Source of the DNA: Clostridia bacterium
GTDB lineage: Bacteria; Bacillota; Clostridia; Oscillospirales; Acutalibacteraceae
DNA: 64,000 bases
Assembly: GCA_017434855.1 (NCBI GenBank)
Contig: JAFRUA010000028.1
Location: forward strand, 1-64,000
Reading direction: 5' to 3'
Shown: positions 24,222 through 32,069 of the stretch, one piece after another
Layout: each line of letters starts with the position of its first letter
How positions within the stretch are numbered: the stretch's first letter is position 1
Notes under the pieces: model-generated
The model's input: only the letters and a program-made list of their open reading frames with translations
The model's database searches: none
Told to the model about the DNA's origin: nothing
Position numbers and translations under genes: made by a program

Positions 24222-25190
24222 TTATCCCCAGGCTTGCTGTCTGCGCTCTTTGCCGGCCGTCGCAGCGGCAACGCAAAGGAAAATGATGTTGATCGCCGAA
24301 AACGCGATAAAGATCCAGCCGCCGGCAGATATCTTGATCAGTGCATTGATTTCATCCTCATACGCCTTGGTCTGCGTCGCGGCAATGATCATGATCGCCG
24401 TCTGAATCGCAAAGGAGATCAGCGTCGTAACGATCAGCGGCACAAAGCTGCCGGCGCCAACCGCCTTTTTCTTTGCCATCGGCAAAACCAGATAAACCAT
24501 CGACAGCAGCAAAACGATCAGGCAGATGAACCAAATGAAATAAAAAACCTTTGCCATCGTGATATACTGACCGGCCTCTCCAAGTTCATCCAGAATTTCT
24601 TCTTCATCCCAATCAAACGCCTTGGTATATTTTGTCCAGATAGAATAGGCAACATTCAGCAAACTGAACACCGGCGCCTTTGCGGCTGTGACAAGTTTCG
24701 GGGAATCGCTATAATAGTTGTAACGCTCAAACACCAGACTTACATGCGGAATGAACATCAGCACCAGATTGATGATGGTGGTCAGCAGTGCGCCCAGCGC
24801 CAGCATCGGCGCCTTGGTGCGGGGGGCCGCCAGCGGTGACGGCTGCGCGGCGGGGCGATACATCATCGGTGCGGGCTGCGGCACATAGACCGGCGTATAT
24901 CCGGGATACACCGCGGGCTGCGCGGCAGGCTGCTGTGCGGCAGATTGCTGCGCGGCAGGCGAATAAGCGGCCTGCGTGGGGGCGGCAGTCTGCGTCCAGG
25001 CGGCAACGGTCTTTGGAATGTCCTGCTGCACAGGCGGCGCCGGACGTTCAATCGCAACGGTCCGTTCCGCGTCCTCTGCCGCATTCGGCGGCGTCACCGG
25101 CTGTGCCGGCGCAGACGCCTGGGTGCCGCACTTTGGGCAAAAAGCCGAAGCGTCGTTCATTTGCGCGCCGCATTGTTTGCAATACTTCAT
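24222..25190 (-). CDS. Zinc-ribbon membrane protein, paralogue 1
   Basis: A 322-residue protein: N-terminal zinc ribbon (CKQCGAQMNDASAFCPKCG), a Pro/Gln/Ala-rich linker of about 110 residues, then four membrane segments. After the first segment comes FIPHVS and before the third GSFVPLIV, motifs shared with the other three paralogues. A 50-residue acidic loop (DWDEEEILDEL) sits between segments 1 and 2. ATG 25190 is preceded by GGAG. It is the last gene of the operon; a hairpin at 25219-25255 lies ahead of it and may lower its expression. Function unknown. Confidence 0.8.
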   Translation of the reverse strand: MKYCKQCGAQMNDASAFCPKCGTQASAPAQPVTPPNAAEDAERTVAIERPAPPVQQDIPKTVAAWTQTAAPTQAAYSPAAQQSAAQQPAAQPAVYPGYTPVYVPQPAPMMYRPAAQPSPLAAPRTKAPMLALGALLTTIINLVLMFIPHVSLVFERYNYYSDSPKLVTAAKAPVFSLLNVAYSIWTKYTKAFDWDEEEILDELGEAGQYITMAKVFYFIWFICLIVLLLSMVYLVLPMAKKKAVGAGSFVPLIVTTLISFAIQTAIMIIAATQTKAYEDEINALIKISAGGWIFIAFSAINIIFLCVAAATAGKERRQQAWG

Positions 25191-25218
25191 AATGTCATCT
25201 CCAGTCATTTCATGATAA

Positions 25219-25255
25219 AAGCAACTGTCATAGGCACAGTACCGCCGACAGTTGC
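25219..25255 (-). terminator. Intra-operon hairpin, possible partial terminator
   Basis: GCAACTGTC (25221-25229) pairs with GACAGTTGC (25247-25255), followed on the minus strand by TTTTATC. The T run is short, so termination is likely partial. Confidence 0.55.
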
Positions 25256-25267
25256 TTTGGTTTCAGT

Positions 25268-26263
25268 TCAGGACCAGCGTTGGTCCATACCGCCACTCAT
25301 CAGCGGATCGTTCATCATCGGCGGGTTCATCGGTCCGCGCACCTGCGAAGCGGCTTTTGCTTTTTTGGCACAGATGATCAGAATGATCACCGTTGCAATG
25401 GCGTCTATGATAAAGAGAAATCCGCCGAACTGCAACGATGCGCTGGCGCCGTCGTGATGATCCTGACTGCCGGCAGCCAGGCAAACGAACACCATAAACA
25501 TCTGCGCGCAAAACGACAAAACCACCGCCACGATTGCGGGAATGAAATTGCCGGTTGAATAACCGCGATGTGTGAAGATGGGCAACACAATAAACGCCAT
25601 GCTGACCGCAATCAAAATCACAAAAAAGATCATGGGCGCTTTCAGCATCGAACTCATCGCGGCGCCCTCGCTGCCTTCTTTCGCCAGCATTCTTGCAACG
25701 CCAAACATCGAATATGTGCCGTTTGTCTTGTAATCGACCATTTTCACCATCGGAATAAAGTGAAGAATGATGTTGACCAGCAACGCGATCAAAGACACTG
25801 CCACGGGCGCCACCGGTATCCCGGCAAGGAACGCAGGCAACGCGATGCCCGCTCTGCCTGTTTGCACACCTGCGCCGGGCGCGGGAATGTTGGTTTGTTG
25901 GCCGGGTACCGGGCTGCCGTATCCGTAATTCGGGTTCCGGTTCGGGCCGGGATTGCGGTTCGCTGCCTGCGGCGTGGGCGGATAGCCCTGCGGGCCGGCG
26001 GGCGCGTTCCGCGGTTCATACCGGTTGCCGACGGCCGCGCCGGGGGCGCGATTGCCCTGTGCATAGTTCGCATTCCCCGGGGCCGGGGCACTGCCTCTGC
26101 CGGCCATGGTCCGGTCATAAGGTGAGCGACCGGGTTGTGCGCCGGGCACAGGATTGCGCTGCCCGCCGTTTGCGGCGTTCTGGGTCGGCAGCGGCGCGCC
26201 GCAGTGCCTGCAAAACGCCATTTCATCCGGGTTTTGCGCATGACATCTTCCACAAATAGCCAA
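25268..26263 (-). CDS. Zinc-ribbon membrane protein, paralogue 2 (TTG start)
   Basis: A 331-residue member of the local family: zinc ribbon CGRCHAQNPDEMAFCRHCG at the very start, a long linker rich in Pro, Asn, Gly and Arg, then four membrane segments with FIPMVK after the first and GNFIPAIV before the third. The C-terminus is a Met/Pro/Gly tail (PMNPPMMNDPLMSGG). I start at TTG 26263 because AAAGGAGG lies eight bases upstream and the next residues are the zinc ribbon; no ATG fits. Function unknown. Confidence 0.75.
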   Translation of the reverse strand: MAICGRCHAQNPDEMAFCRHCGAPLPTQNAANGGQRNPVPGAQPGRSPYDRTMAGRGSAPAPGNANYAQGNRAPGAAVGNRYEPRNAPAGPQGYPPTPQAANRNPGPNRNPNYGYGSPVPGQQTNIPAPGAGVQTGRAGIALPAFLAGIPVAPVAVSLIALLVNIILHFIPMVKMVDYKTNGTYSMFGVARMLAKEGSEGAAMSSMLKAPMIFFVILIAVSMAFIVLPIFTHRGYSTGNFIPAIVAVVLSFCAQMFMVFVCLAAGSQDHHDGASASLQFGGFLFIIDAIATVIILIICAKKAKAASQVRGPMNPPMMNDPLMSGGMDQRWS

Positions 26264-26294
26264 AGAGAGATCCTCCTTTGATCCGTTCCGACGC

Positions 26295-27110
26295 TTATGC
26301 GTATCTTGGGGCCGCGTTCTTTTCTTTGCTTGCGACGACGCCCACAACGATGAAGCAGACGATCGCGATCAACGCCACGGCGAAATAGATGAACAGGCCG
26401 ATCCAGTCGCCAAACTCGAATCCACCCACAGCATCGTCGATCATCGCAACAAAGAACAGCACATGGGCAGCCAAAGAGATGATTGTGCTGATAATCATCG
26501 GAACAAAGTGGATCATGCTTGCCTTTGACTTCGTCGCATACGGCAGGAACATGATGATCGCAGAGATCGCAGTCAGCGCCAGGCCAACATAAACACAGAT
26601 ATATGCAATAAACAACAGGATTCCCATCGAATCGGCGTCGCTCCAGGAAATGCCGCCTTCTTTAATATAAACTGCAAACAATCGCAAATAGCTGTAGCAG
26701 GAACCACCAAAGACGGAGGAAAAGCCCTCGGTATAATCCTTCGACATGTGTGGCACAAAGAACTGCATCGCAAGATTGACAAACGCCACAAACAGCGCAA
26801 ACAGCGTCAATGCCGGCACTTTGGCGTTTGCTGCCGGCTGGGCCAGCGGCGACGGCGCCGCCGCTGGGGCGGCATACTGCATCGGCGCGGGCTGCGGCGT
26901 ATAGACCGGCGTATAGGCCGGCTGCGCGGCGGGGCGCTGATAGTTCTGATAGGCTGCGGGCGCCTGGGGCCTGGCCTGTGGCTGTGGCTGGCCGGGATAC
27001 GCGTTCTGATATCCTTGCTGGGGCGCGGCGGCAGACGCAGGTGCCCCGCATCTGGGACAATAGGTCGCCTGGTCGTTCATCTGCGCACCGCAGGATTTAC
27101 AAATCTTCAT
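26295..27110 (-). CDS. Zinc-ribbon membrane protein, paralogue 3
   Basis: A 271-residue protein with the zinc ribbon CKSCGAQMNDQATYCPRCG, a Pro/Gln/Ala/Tyr linker holding YTPVYTPQPAPMQY, which closely matches the linker of paralogue 1 (YTPVYVPQPAPMMY), and four membrane segments with FVPHMS and IHFVPMII in the shared positions. The loop between segments 1 and 2 is again the largest. ATG 27110 has GAGG nine bases before it. It starts 18 bases after paralogue 4 stops. Linker similarity suggests paralogues 1 and 3 arose from the same duplication. Confidence 0.8.
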   Translation of the reverse strand: MKICKSCGAQMNDQATYCPRCGAPASAAAPQQGYQNAYPGQPQPQARPQAPAAYQNYQRPAAQPAYTPVYTPQPAPMQYAAPAAAPSPLAQPAANAKVPALTLFALFVAFVNLAMQFFVPHMSKDYTEGFSSVFGGSCYSYLRLFAVYIKEGGISWSDADSMGILLFIAYICVYVGLALTAISAIIMFLPYATKSKASMIHFVPMIISTIISLAAHVLFFVAMIDDAVGGFEFGDWIGLFIYFAVALIAIVCFIVVGVVASKEKNAAPRYA

Positions 27111-27128
27111 GTACAATATCCTCTTCGA

Positions 27129-27935
27129 TCACATCATCGGCTGCTGCGGATACTGCGGCTGCTGGGGCTGCTGCGGATACTGCGGGTACTGCGGCTGCTG
27201 CGGCTGCTGCGGGTACTGCGGCTGCTGCGGCATGCGCGGCGCACGCGGACCGACGATCTCACGATAGGACTTGTAGGACAGGAAAGCAAGCAGGCCGATT
27301 TGCGCGGCAAGCAGAATGAAGTACAAAACGCCGCAGAAGGTCGGGCCGTATTTGACTGTCGTTTTTCCCGCTTCTCTCAGCATTTTGTTATACTCTTTCA
27401 AGTTGTCCTTGGTTTCGCCATTAATCTTCACCATTGCAACGATCTGAAGAATGAACTGTCCGAGTGAAACGACCGCCAGCGGGCAGAAATTGAAGAAGGT
27501 GAATTTCTTTTTGCCAAACAGCGGCAGGATCATAAACTGCCACGCAATCACGTACAGCACAAGGAAAATGATGATGAACGCCACGGTCGCGCCGGCGCCA
27601 TCGATATCATCTTTACCTTCTTGCAGAAGGACTTTCGCAATCCCCTTCGTCGGATCTTCGTCCGGAGATTTCACTCTGTAATGTGCGGCAAAATTCATTG
27701 CGAAGTTCACCAGCGCCAACAGATTCGCAATCAGAATCATCAGCAGTTTTGAGTCCAGGCTGAAGTTCTCAAAAAACGCCGTGCCGAGCGCACCGGCGGG
27801 TCTGGCTGCCGGGTTGACCTGCGGGCCGTACGGGGCCGCCTGCTGCGGGGCCGCGTTCTGCAGCGGAGCGCCGCAGTTCGGGCAATTCATTGCGCCGTCG
27901 GGCGCCTGTGCGCCACATCTTCCACAAAAGTTCAT
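27129..27935 (-). CDS. Zinc-ribbon membrane protein, paralogue 4 with C-terminal PQ repeats
   Basis: A 268-residue protein: zinc ribbon CGRCGAQAPDGAMNCPNCG, a short linker, four membrane segments (first at about residues 62-84), and a C-terminal tail made of PQYPQQPQ-type repeats over the last 35 residues, encoded by a CTGCGG/GTACTG-rich repeat at 27132-27236. Thus the low-complexity part is at the C-terminus here, not in the linker. FNFCPLAV before segment 3 matches the paralogues. GGAGGA precedes the ATG. First large gene of the operon, 69 bases after the small lipoprotein. Confidence 0.8.
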   Translation of the reverse strand: MNFCGRCGAQAPDGAMNCPNCGAPLQNAAPQQAAPYGPQVNPAARPAGALGTAFFENFSLDSKLLMILIANLLALVNFAMNFAAHYRVKSPDEDPTKGIAKVLLQEGKDDIDGAGATVAFIIIFLVLYVIAWQFMILPLFGKKKFTFFNFCPLAVVSLGQFILQIVAMVKINGETKDNLKEYNKMLREAGKTTVKYGPTFCGVLYFILLAAQIGLLAFLSYKSYREIVGPRAPRMPQQPQYPQQPQQPQYPQYPQQPQQPQYPQQPMM

Positions 27936-28004
27936 AGTTCTTCCTCCTTGAGAAATGATTTTTTTTGACCGCCAACGGCGGCTGTATGAACACGGGGCAT
28001 GAAC

Positions 28005-28199
28005 TCACCCCTGTGCTTCCTGAACCATGCGATAGCAATTGTCGCAAACGCGGCCGGTTTTATCCCCGGCCCGGACCAGATGACCCACGCCGTGCACCTC
28101 TTTGCCGCAGATACCGCAGGTGAACTTTGCGCTCCCACAGCCTGAAAGAGACAGCAGCAAGATCAAAAGCACCAGCAAAGCTGCCAGCTTTCGCTTCAT
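28005..28199 (-). CDS. Small zinc-ribbon-like lipoprotein
   Basis: A 64-residue protein: a basic start, a very hydrophobic stretch and the lipobox LSLSGC give a lipoprotein signal. The mature part of about 43 residues carries CGICGKEVHG and, 20 residues later, CDNCY, a four-Cys pattern that could bind zinc, with a nearby His. GGAGGTG precedes ATG 28199. It has a perfect promoter at 28237-28265 and is the first gene of the unit that continues into the four zinc-ribbon membrane proteins. It may be the outer partner of these proteins; this is inferred from position only. Confidence 0.8.
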   Translation of the reverse strand: MKRKLAALLVLLILLLSLSGCGSAKFTCGICGKEVHGVGHLVRAGDKTGRVCDNCYRMVQEAQG

Positions 28200-28236
28200 G
28201 AACCCGCACCTCCAACTGCCGGGAATGATCAGTTTT

Positions 28237-28265
28237 ATTGTAGCATACTTCGTTTTCTCTGTCAA
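28237..28265 (-). promoter_or_regulatory. Promoter of the zinc-ribbon operon
   Basis: On the minus strand TTGACA (28265-28260), 17 bases, TACAAT (28242-28237). Confidence 0.85.
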
Positions 28266-28316
28266 CGATTTTCCAAAATAAAACAAGCTTCGCATTTCAA
28301 TAAACGGCGGTGTGTC

Positions 28317-30914
28317 TCAGCTTTTTGCGTCAAACCAGGTCGTGCCGCTGTGGACGTCAGCCACCAGCCGCACACGCAGCCCGGCCGCGTTTTCCATCTC
28401 TTCACGCACCAGTGCGCTGATCGCGCTGCAGTCCGCATCGTCACATTCCACGATCAGTTCGTCGTGCACCTGCATGATCAGCCGCGCCGCCGGGAACTCG
28501 CTGCGCAGCCGGCGCCACACGCGCACCATGGCGATCTTGATGATATCCGCCGCCGTTCCCTGCACGGGCATGTTGCGCGCCACGCGCTCGCCAAAGGCCT
28601 GCAGCATTTTGTTGGACGCGGTCAGCTCCGGCAGATAGCGCCGCCGGTGAAAGATCGTTTCGGCGTACCCGGTGGTGCGCGCGGTCTCGACCACGGCGTG
28701 CATATAGCGATCGATGCCGCTGTAATGATGCAGATAACCCTTGATATATGCGTCTGCCTCTCTGCGCGTTACGCCGATGTCTTTGGACAGTGAAAACGCC
28801 CCGATGCCGTAAACGATGCCGAAATTGACGGCCTTGGCCCGCGAACGCATCAGCGGCGTCACCATGTGCTCAGGCATGCCGAAAACCTGCGACGCGGTGA
28901 TGGTGTGAATGTCGGCCCCCGCATTGAACGCCTCGATCATGGCCTTGTCATCGGCAATCGAGGCCAGCACGCGCAGCTCGATCTGGGAATAGTCGGCGTC
29001 CACCAGCACGCGGCCCGGCCCCGCCGTAAAGAACCGGCGCAGCTCCTTGCCCTCTGATGAGCGGACGGGGATATTTTGCAGGTTCGGCTCCAGCGAAGAG
29101 ATGCGGCCCGTGCGCGTTTCGGTCTGGTTCAGCCGCGAACGGATGCGGCCGTCCGGCTCGATCTCTTTCAAAAGCCCGTCGCAATAGGTGGATTTCAGCT
29201 TGGACAGCGTGCGGTACCTCAGGATATCGGCCACAACGGGATAGTCGTATGCCAGCTCCTCCAGCACCTCGGCGTTGGTGGAATAACCGCTTTTGGTTTT
29301 TTTCTTTGCGGGCAGGCCCAGCGTTTCAAACAGCACGGTCCCAAGCTGCTTCGGTGAATTCAGGTTGAAGCGCGTTCGAGCCTCGGCATAGATGGTTTCG
29401 CTGATGGCGTCCACCTGGGTCTGCAGCGTTTCGCCGTATGCCGCGATCGCGTCGCGGTCCACCAGAAAGCCGGTGTTTTCCATGTCGGCAAGCACTTCGC
29501 ACAGCGGCAGCTCAATGTCATTGAAAAGCATATCCTGCCCGTTTTCGTGCAGCTCTTCCAGCAGCCGGTCGCTGACCGGGTGCAGCACGGCAGCAGCGGC
29601 AGCAAACAGCCGCACGGCGTCGGCACAGTCCACCGCCGGCGCGGGGATGCTGCGCTCCTCTGCCAACCGCGGCAGATCATAGGCGCTGGCAGACGGGTTG
29701 AGAATATAGCCGGCCAGGGTCGTGTCCATCTTCAGGCGGTTCAGCGACCAGCCGTTTTTGAGCGCCATGCGAAACAGCGGCTTTGCGTCGGCTGTGTATT
29801 TTTCGGCGCTGCCGGCAAAAAAGGCTTTGCAGAATGTTTCAAAGTCAAAGCAGTCTGACGGAACATAACACAGTTCATCGTCAAACGCAAAGAAAAACGT
29901 GCGCACGGCGTCCTCTGCCGCATCGGTCACAAAATAGGCCTTGCCGGCGGTTTTGATTTTACCCAGCAGCCCCATCAGGTCGCGCTCCTCGCGCAAAGGC
30001 AAAGCGGTCTGCGCCGTTTCGACAGCGGCCGCCTGCACCGCGGGCAGATCGGGCAAGCCGAACTTTTCGATCACCGAAAACATTTCCAGCTTTGCCAGCA
30101 GCCGGATCGCGGCGGGCGCGTCCGGGGTTTTGACCGCGTAATGCGACAGGTCGGTGTCGATCGGCGCATCGGTGCAAATCGTGCCGAGCGTGCGGCTGAG
30201 ATAGGCGCTGTCTTTGCCGGCGCGCAGCTTTTCACGCACGTTGTTGGTGACGTCAAGCGTTTCAAGCTGCGCATAGACTTCGTCGATGGTCCCGTACTTC
30301 TGAATCAGTGCGCCGGCAGTTTTGGGTCCCACGCCGGCCACGCCGGGAATGTTGTCGGACGAATCGCCCATCAGCGCTTTGATCTCGATCATGCCGCGCG
30401 GCGCCACGCCGTATTCCTCCATCAGCTTCGCCGGGTCATAGGCTGTGGTCACGGGGCGGCCCATCTTGGTCGCGGCCAGCAGCACCGTCGTGGTCTCGGA
30501 CACCAGCTGCAGCGCGTCGCGGTCCCCTGTTGCCAGAAAGCAGCGGTCGTCGCCCCTGCACTGCGCCGCCAGCGTACCGAGGATATCGTCCGCCTCAAAG
30601 CCCTCCTGCTCCACAATGCGGTACCCGAGCAAGGTCAGCAGCTCTTTCAGCAGCGGCATCTGGCTGCGCAGCTCCGGCGGCATACCCTTGCGTCCGGCCT
30701 TGTAGCCGTCAAACATTTTGTGGCGGAACGTGGGCGCGTGCACGTCAAACGCGACCGCGACGTGGTCCGGGTCGCAGTCCTCTTTCAGACGCAGCAGAAT
30801 ATTCAAAAAACCGTAAATCCCGTTGGTGAACTGACCGTCTTTGGTGGTCAGCAGCTTGATGCCGTAAAACGCACGGTTGACGATGCTGTTGCCGTCGATC
30901 ACAAGCAAGCGCAT
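28317..30914 (-). CDS. polA: DNA polymerase I
   Basis: An 865-residue repair and Okazaki-fragment polymerase. The N-terminal 5' nuclease domain begins MRLLVIDGNSIVNRAFYG and has EGFEADDILGTLA. The C-terminal polymerase has DADYSQIELRVLA (motif A), RSRAKAVNFGIVYG (motif B) and QVHDELIVECD (motif C). The middle 3'-5' exonuclease domain is present but lacks the DxE metal residues, as in Bacillus-type Pol I, so proofreading is unlikely. ATG 30914 follows GGGAGGG; the longer frame starts ahead of the promoter region. Divergent from dus. Confidence 0.95.
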   Translation of the reverse strand: MRLLVIDGNSIVNRAFYGIKLLTTKDGQFTNGIYGFLNILLRLKEDCDPDHVAVAFDVHAPTFRHKMFDGYKAGRKGMPPELRSQMPLLKELLTLLGYRIVEQEGFEADDILGTLAAQCRGDDRCFLATGDRDALQLVSETTTVLLAATKMGRPVTTAYDPAKLMEEYGVAPRGMIEIKALMGDSSDNIPGVAGVGPKTAGALIQKYGTIDEVYAQLETLDVTNNVREKLRAGKDSAYLSRTLGTICTDAPIDTDLSHYAVKTPDAPAAIRLLAKLEMFSVIEKFGLPDLPAVQAAAVETAQTALPLREERDLMGLLGKIKTAGKAYFVTDAAEDAVRTFFFAFDDELCYVPSDCFDFETFCKAFFAGSAEKYTADAKPLFRMALKNGWSLNRLKMDTTLAGYILNPSASAYDLPRLAEERSIPAPAVDCADAVRLFAAAAAVLHPVSDRLLEELHENGQDMLFNDIELPLCEVLADMENTGFLVDRDAIAAYGETLQTQVDAISETIYAEARTRFNLNSPKQLGTVLFETLGLPAKKKTKSGYSTNAEVLEELAYDYPVVADILRYRTLSKLKSTYCDGLLKEIEPDGRIRSRLNQTETRTGRISSLEPNLQNIPVRSSEGKELRRFFTAGPGRVLVDADYSQIELRVLASIADDKAMIEAFNAGADIHTITASQVFGMPEHMVTPLMRSRAKAVNFGIVYGIGAFSLSKDIGVTRREADAYIKGYLHHYSGIDRYMHAVVETARTTGYAETIFHRRRYLPELTASNKMLQAFGERVARNMPVQGTAADIIKIAMVRVWRRLRSEFPAARLIMQVHDELIVECDDADCSAISALVREEMENAAGLRVRLVADVHSGTTWFDAKS

Positions 30915-30960
30915 AAATAGCCCTCCCGAATTCTTCTTTGCCTTATAGTATAGCACATTT

Positions 30961-30987
30961 TTTCAAAAAAGGGTGGATTTTTTGAAA
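30961..30987. promoter_or_regulatory. Perfect inverted repeat between polA and dus
   Basis: TTTCAAAAAA (30961-30970) and TTTTTTGAAA (30978-30987) are perfect 10-base arms around GGGTGGA. It lies between two divergent genes, so it is not a terminator of either and may be an operator or UP-like element. Confidence 0.5.
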
Positions 30988-31032
30988 TAATATGATAAAA
31001 TGAAAGCATCGTTTTCAGAAAGCAGGGATGAC

Positions 31033-32004
31033 ATGCGCCTTGGCACAATCGAACTGGACGCGCGCACCGCAGGCCTGGCGCCGATGGCCGGTGTGGCCGA
31101 CATGGCGTTTCGCGAGCTTTGCTGCGAGTTCGGCGCGACCTATGTCGTCAGCGAAATGGTCAGCAGCAAGGGCCTGACTATGGCGGACCGCAAAAGCCGC
31201 AAGCTGCTGGTCCTTTCAGACAAAGAGCGGCCGGCGGCGGCGCAGATCTTCGGCGACAACCCGGAGATCATGGCAAACAGCGCGCGGGAATGCCTGGCCT
31301 TTCACCCCGACGTGATCGACATCAACATGGGCTGCCCCGCCCCGAAGATCGCAGGCAACGGCGGCGGCAGCGCCCTGATGAAGGAACCCGAAAAAGCCGA
31401 AGCCATCGTCCGCGCGGTGGTCAGCGCCGTGGAATTGCCGGTCACGGTCAAAATCCGCACCGGCTGGGACAGCGAGCACGTCAACGCCGTGGAACTGGCA
31501 AAGCGCTTTGAAGCGGCGGGGGCCGCAGCAGTCACCGTGCACGGCAGAACGCGGCAGCAGATGTATGCCCCGCCGGTAGACGCAGAAACCATCGCTGCGG
31601 TCAAACGCGCCGTTTCAATCCCGGTGATCGCGAACGGCGACATCACGGACGGCCCCTCTGCCGCCCGGATGCTGGAAAAGACCAACGCCGACTATCTGCT
31701 GGTCGGGCGCGGCGCGCTGGGGCGGCCGTGGGTCTTCAGCCAGATCAGCGCCTATCTGCGCCACGGGGTGCTGCTGCCGGAACCGCCGCTGAGCGAACGT
31801 ATGCGCGTCATGGTGCGCCACATCCGCCGCATCTGCGATTACAAGGGCGAACGCATCGGCATCCGCGAGGCCCGCAAGCACGCCGCGTGGTACATCAAAG
31901 GCGTGCGCGGGGCGGCACAGCTTCGTCAAAAGGTCGGCGCGCTGTCGTCTGTGGAGGAGCTGGAGGCGCTTGCCTTTGAGCTCATCACGCAAAACCCCGA
32001 CTGA
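31033..32004 (+). CDS. dus: tRNA-dihydrouridine synthase
   Basis: A 323-residue FMN enzyme that reduces uridine to dihydrouridine in the D-loop of tRNA. It shows LAPMAGVADMAFRELC at the start, the catalytic Cys region INMGCPAPKIAGNGGGSALM (about residue 99), VTVHGRTRQQMY and the FMN-phosphate motif LLVGRGALGRPWVF. ATG 31033 follows AGGGATGAC; an ATG at 31000 is in frame but lacks homology. It is closest to the DusB-like Firmicute group. Malq follows after its own promoter. Confidence 0.94.
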   Translation: MRLGTIELDARTAGLAPMAGVADMAFRELCCEFGATYVVSEMVSSKGLTMADRKSRKLLVLSDKERPAAAQIFGDNPEIMANSARECLAFHPDVIDINMGCPAPKIAGNGGGSALMKEPEKAEAIVRAVVSAVELPVTVKIRTGWDSEHVNAVELAKRFEAAGAAAVTVHGRTRQQMYAPPVDAETIAAVKRAVSIPVIANGDITDGPSAARMLEKTNADYLLVGRGALGRPWVFSQISAYLRHGVLLPEPPLSERMRVMVRHIRRICDYKGERIGIREARKHAAWYIKGVRGAAQLRQKVGALSSVEELEALAFELITQNPD

Positions 32005-32012
32005 CTTCACTC

Positions 32013-32041
32013 TTGTTTTTTCTCTTCAGATATGATATAAT
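32013..32041 (+). promoter_or_regulatory. malQ promoter
   Basis: TTGTTT (32013-32018), 17 bases, TATAAT (32036-32041) with an extended TGA just before it. Confidence 0.7.
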
Positions 32042-32069
32042 CGGTTCCATCGAGGAAAGGAGAGATTCG

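Noticed and set aside
27129..27240. Possible CRISPR array or tandem repeat locus
   Set aside because: The repeat units are 6-9 bases, without spacers, and are in frame with the PQ tail of a membrane protein.
27936..28004. Terminator between the small lipoprotein and the zinc-ribbon genes
   Set aside because: A GCCGCC/GGCGGT hairpin is there, but on the minus strand it is followed by A, not T, so it would not stop transcription.
30989..31010. A TATAAT-like promoter for dus (TGATAAAAT near 30993)
   Set aside because: The -10 is acceptable but no reasonable -35 lies 16-18 bases upstream, so I did not list it.
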